DNA from: Planctomycetota bacterium
GTDB taxonomy: Bacteria > Planctomycetota > UBA1135 > GCA-002686595
NCBI GenBank assembly: GCA_014238415.1
Contig: JABABA010000003.1
Coordinates: forward strand, 183,786 to 247,785
Length of the DNA: 64,000 nucleotides
Direction: 5' to 3'
The position numbers were made by a program, and so were the translations under genes. The notes below the pieces were generated by a model that saw nothing but the letters and a program-made list of their open reading frames with translations, was not told where the DNA came from and searched no databases. Shown here piece by piece: positions 61,667 to 64,000 of this stretch (position 1 is its first letter; every line of letters starts with the position of its first letter).

Positions 61667-63910
61667 GTGCGCTTTCCCGGTGGTCCTCTGCTGTCCGGCT
61701 CCCTCCTGCTGGGGCTCTTTGCCCTGGGGGCAAGGGCACATCCCTTGCTGCTGCCGGGAGTTGGAGCCTTCCTGGGCGCGGCCCTGGCATTCCTGGTCAT
61801 CGCCCTGCTCCTGACCCACATAGGAGCGGTCCCCCGTGGAAGCCGAAGCGCAAAGTTCCTGGCGGGTTCAACCCTCGCCCTGGCGGGCCTGATCCTGGGC
61901 GCGGGGACCGATCCGACTCAAGCGCCCCACTCTACTCCCGGCACCTTCGAAACAAGCGCTCCTCAGGTGGTGACCAGGTCCCTGATACAGGCCAGTCGGG
62001 ACCGGGATCTACCTGCGGGCTGGCTTCCCCCGGGGTGCGCCGTGAGTCTGATTGGATCGGGAGAAAGCCTGCTCATGGCCCGCTCGATCCCCGCTGGTCC
62101 GATCCAACACCTCCAGCGCCTGGGTCCTGAAGATCTACAGCTGCTGGCAAAGCCCCCAGCGCGCCTGCTGGACGGTTGCTTTGACAGGATCGCGTCCCTG
62201 CGAGCGCGCCTCTTGCGGCGCATGGACAGACTGCCCTCGAAAGAACTCAGCGCCCTGATGGGAGCCCTGTTGTTGGGGGACCGACGCAAGCTGAGCTACG
62301 AGACCACCGACCTGTTCACCCGCACCGGGACGCGCCACCTGCTGGCGCTCTCGGGTCTCCACCTGGCGGTGCTCTTCGGCCTCTTGCTCCTGCCCCTGCT
62401 GCGCATCTTCATGCGTCGCTTTCCAGGAACCGCCGGGCGCCTGGGAGCGGGCCTCTGCATGACTCTCGTACTGGCTGTGTTCGTGCCCCTGGCTGGGGGT
62501 GCACCTTCCCTCTGGCGCGCCGCCTGCGCGGCGGGTCTGGGTTTTCTCGCTCCCCTGCGCGGCCGAGTTGGACAGGTCCTGCCTCGCACGGATGGATGCG
62601 CCCTGTTGGGTCTGGCCCTGACCTGGGAGGTGCTGGTGGATCCAAGCGCCTTGGGTCGACCGGGGGTCCAATTGACCTATCTGGCGACCTTTGGTCTCTT
62701 GACCGCGCGCGGCCTGTACAGCCCAGGCAAGAGCAACCTCTTGCCCGCAGCCCCCCATGAAAAACTGCCCTTGGCCTGGGCTCTCCTGGATTCCCTGCCG
62801 CGGCTGTTCCGGGCGGGGGTGCGCGCCTCTCTGGTGGCCAGCGCAGCAACCCTGCCGGTGCTTTGGCTGACCTTTGGAGAAGCTGCCCCCATCGGACTGC
62901 TCGCCACCCCGCTGGTGACCCCGATCATCAGCGCCCTGCTGATAATCGGAGGACTGTGTGTGGCTGTTCCAAACGGGCTGGGGGCGCACCTGGCGGAGTT
63001 CCTGCGCCAGGGACTGATAGGTCTTTTGCAAGCCATCGACCGGCTGCCATTGACGCCTCTCAACCTGCCCCCCAGGCCCGCGCTGCTCGTGATTCTGCTC
63101 GGGCTCCTGGCAATGCTCGCCCTACGCCAGCGTCCCGGTAGCACACGGTCGGCCCTGCTCCTGGCGGGAATCCTTCTCCTGCCCTGGGCAACCCGTGCGC
63201 GCAGTCTGCGCCTGCAGGTGTTGGATGTGGGCCACGGCACGGCGGCGGTTTTGGAGGTACCTCGCTTTGGTCTGCTGGTATTTGACGGTGGATCGCGGGA
63301 TCGCATCGGAGTGGGACGCGCCTTGCAGCGAGTCCTCTGGGATCGGGAGGCGGACCGGGTGACCTATCTGACCAGTCACACCGATCGTGACCACACGGGA
63401 GCCCTGCCGTGGCTGGCCAGGCGTTTTGAAGCCAAACAATGGTGGGGTCTCTTCCCCCCCGATGTGTCCAGAGATGTTCTCCAGGGAGCCCACTCGGATC
63501 CCGCCGAAGGACGGGTGCTGCTGCACCAGGGCACCAACCTGCGGCTTGAATTGTTGCGCGGGTCTTGCCTGGGGGGCAACGAAGGTTCGCGCAGCCTGCT
63601 GGTGCATGCGGGTGACCGAACTCTGATGCTGTGGGGGGATGCGGAAGACGAAGGCGCCCTGGCCACCCTCAGACACTGCAAGGAGGAATCTGGGCTGGAC
63701 CTGTTGCTGCTGCCCCACCACGGTCGCGCGGGACCGGCCCTGGGAGCAGTCCTCGATCAGCTCCAACCGAGCATGGCCTGGGCCAGTTCCAGCGATCTTG
63801 AGCTACCCTCGCAAGGGACCCTCATGCAGCGGGGCATCCCCCTCCGCGTGACCACCCAAGGTCCCCTGCTCTGGCCCCCGGTAGAACAGGGCGGAGCCAA
63901 GAGTCCCTGA
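61667..63910 (+). CDS. comEC: DNA uptake channel ComEC/Rec2
   Basis: 747 residues from GTG 61667. Three N-terminal helices, an OB-like periplasmic region (about 95-175), the Competence domain (GALLLGDRRKLSYETTDLF, TGTRHLLALSGLHLAVLFGL) with further helices to about 510, and a C-terminal metallo-beta-lactamase domain (LQVLDVGHGTAAVLE, TSHTDRDHTGALPWL, LLWGDAEDEG-like MLWGDAED, LLLPHHG). It moves single-stranded DNA across the inner membrane in natural transformation. No other com genes are in the window. Confidence 0.93.
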   Translation: MRFPGGPLLSGSLLLGLFALGARAHPLLLPGVGAFLGAALAFLVIALLLTHIGAVPRGSRSAKFLAGSTLALAGLILGAGTDPTQAPHSTPGTFETSAPQVVTRSLIQASRDRDLPAGWLPPGCAVSLIGSGESLLMARSIPAGPIQHLQRLGPEDLQLLAKPPARLLDGCFDRIASLRARLLRRMDRLPSKELSALMGALLLGDRRKLSYETTDLFTRTGTRHLLALSGLHLAVLFGLLLLPLLRIFMRRFPGTAGRLGAGLCMTLVLAVFVPLAGGAPSLWRAACAAGLGFLAPLRGRVGQVLPRTDGCALLGLALTWEVLVDPSALGRPGVQLTYLATFGLLTARGLYSPGKSNLLPAAPHEKLPLAWALLDSLPRLFRAGVRASLVASAATLPVLWLTFGEAAPIGLLATPLVTPIISALLIIGGLCVAVPNGLGAHLAEFLRQGLIGLLQAIDRLPLTPLNLPPRPALLVILLGLLAMLALRQRPGSTRSALLLAGILLLPWATRARSLRLQVLDVGHGTAAVLEVPRFGLLVFDGGSRDRIGVGRALQRVLWDREADRVTYLTSHTDRDHTGALPWLARRFEAKQWWGLFPPDVSRDVLQGAHSDPAEGRVLLHQGTNLRLELLRGSCLGGNEGSRSLLVHAGDRTLMLWGDAEDEGALATLRHCKEESGLDLLLLPHHGRAGPALGAVLDQLQPSMAWASSSDLELPSQGTLMQRGIPLRVTTQGPLLWPPVEQGGAKSP

Positions 63911-63950
63911 GCCAAAGGAGTTGGCGTGGCAAACAGTACGCCGAAAGCCA

Positions 63951-63956
63951 TAGACT
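63951..63956 (+). promoter_or_regulatory. -10-like TAGACT next to the right-edge start
   Basis: TAGACT 7 bases before GTG 63964, the same spacing as at regA, regB and modAB. Confidence 0.3.
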
Positions 63957-63963
63957 CTTGCCC

Positions 63964-64000
63964 GTGAGCCTGCCCGCCCCCCCCGCGCCCTTCCAAACAG
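63964..64000 (+). CDS. Possible start of a gene cut by the right edge
   Basis: GTG 63964 opens a frame (MSLPAPPAPFQ...) that runs off the window. Only 12 codons are seen, so no family can be assigned. Support comes from the leaderless -10 pattern directly upstream and from its place just after comEC. Confidence 0.3.
   Translation, partial: MSLPAPPAPFQT

Noticed and set aside
1..64000. Defence island, prophage, transposon or CRISPR array
   Set aside because: No integrase, transposase, phage structural gene, restriction or toxin-antitoxin gene, or regular repeat-spacer pattern was seen on either strand.

Overview
The window looks like chromosomal DNA from a GC-rich, Gram-negative bacterium, most likely a member of the Planctomycetota (PVC superphylum). 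The pointers are a small basic protein of the type found in PVC genomes (9642-9890), two lipoprotein secretins with TPR N-termini, an HExxH secreted protein resembling DUF1570, and a secreted protein whose C-terminal domain recalls planctomycete exoproteins. This placement is inference. I saw no rRNA, tRNA, CRISPR array, insertion sequence or prophage gene. Genes are dense and many overlap by 1 to 8 bases, so translational coupling is common.

Left part (1-13.8 kb, almost all minus strand): a glycan assembly and export operon (ABC-2 permease, Wzt-like ATPase, three glycosyltransferase modules, two PIG-L deacetylase modules, one of them fused to a glycosyltransferase and cut by the left edge). 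Upstream of it lie queE, der and a small lipoprotein gene, then the small basic protein, a SPOR-like membrane protein, an unknown membrane protein and a TPR lipoprotein. At 13.9-16.1 kb on the plus strand are mtaB and a divergent uracil-DNA glycosylase relative.

Centre-left (16.1-28.9 kb, plus strand): the most interesting block. Two paralogous lipoprotein secretins flank two TPR proteins, one ExbB/TolQ-type motor protein and two ExbD/TolR-type proteins. No pilus or type II secretion ATPase, platform protein or pseudopilin is present here, so the parts suggest a proton-motive-force-driven envelope machine built around secretin rings. Both secretin genes have long, hairpin-containing 5' regions.

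Middle (29-32.6 kb): a HAD hydrolase, an iron superoxide dismutase and, converging on it, a RegB/RegA-type redox two-component system with the quinone motif and a candidate redox cysteine.

32.6-46.6 kb: two complete five-gene peptide ABC transporter operons arranged back to back around 40.2-40.3 kb. The permeases of the left operon carry large extra segments.

46.7-64 kb: a TraB-like protein with an inserted pseudopilin-like (GspG-type) domain, a diacylglycerol-kinase-like enzyme, a secreted HExxH protein, the fluoride channel crcB, a molybdate transporter with ModA and ModB fused in one chain plus ModC, a large secreted protein, ychF, a secreted GH99-like protein, ridA, coaD, comEC and the possible start of a gene at the right edge.

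A recurring pattern is a TANNNT hexamer 6-10 bases before the start codon (regA, regB, coaD, modAB, the HExxH protein, the HAD gene and the right-edge gene). It suggests that leaderless transcripts are frequent in this organism.
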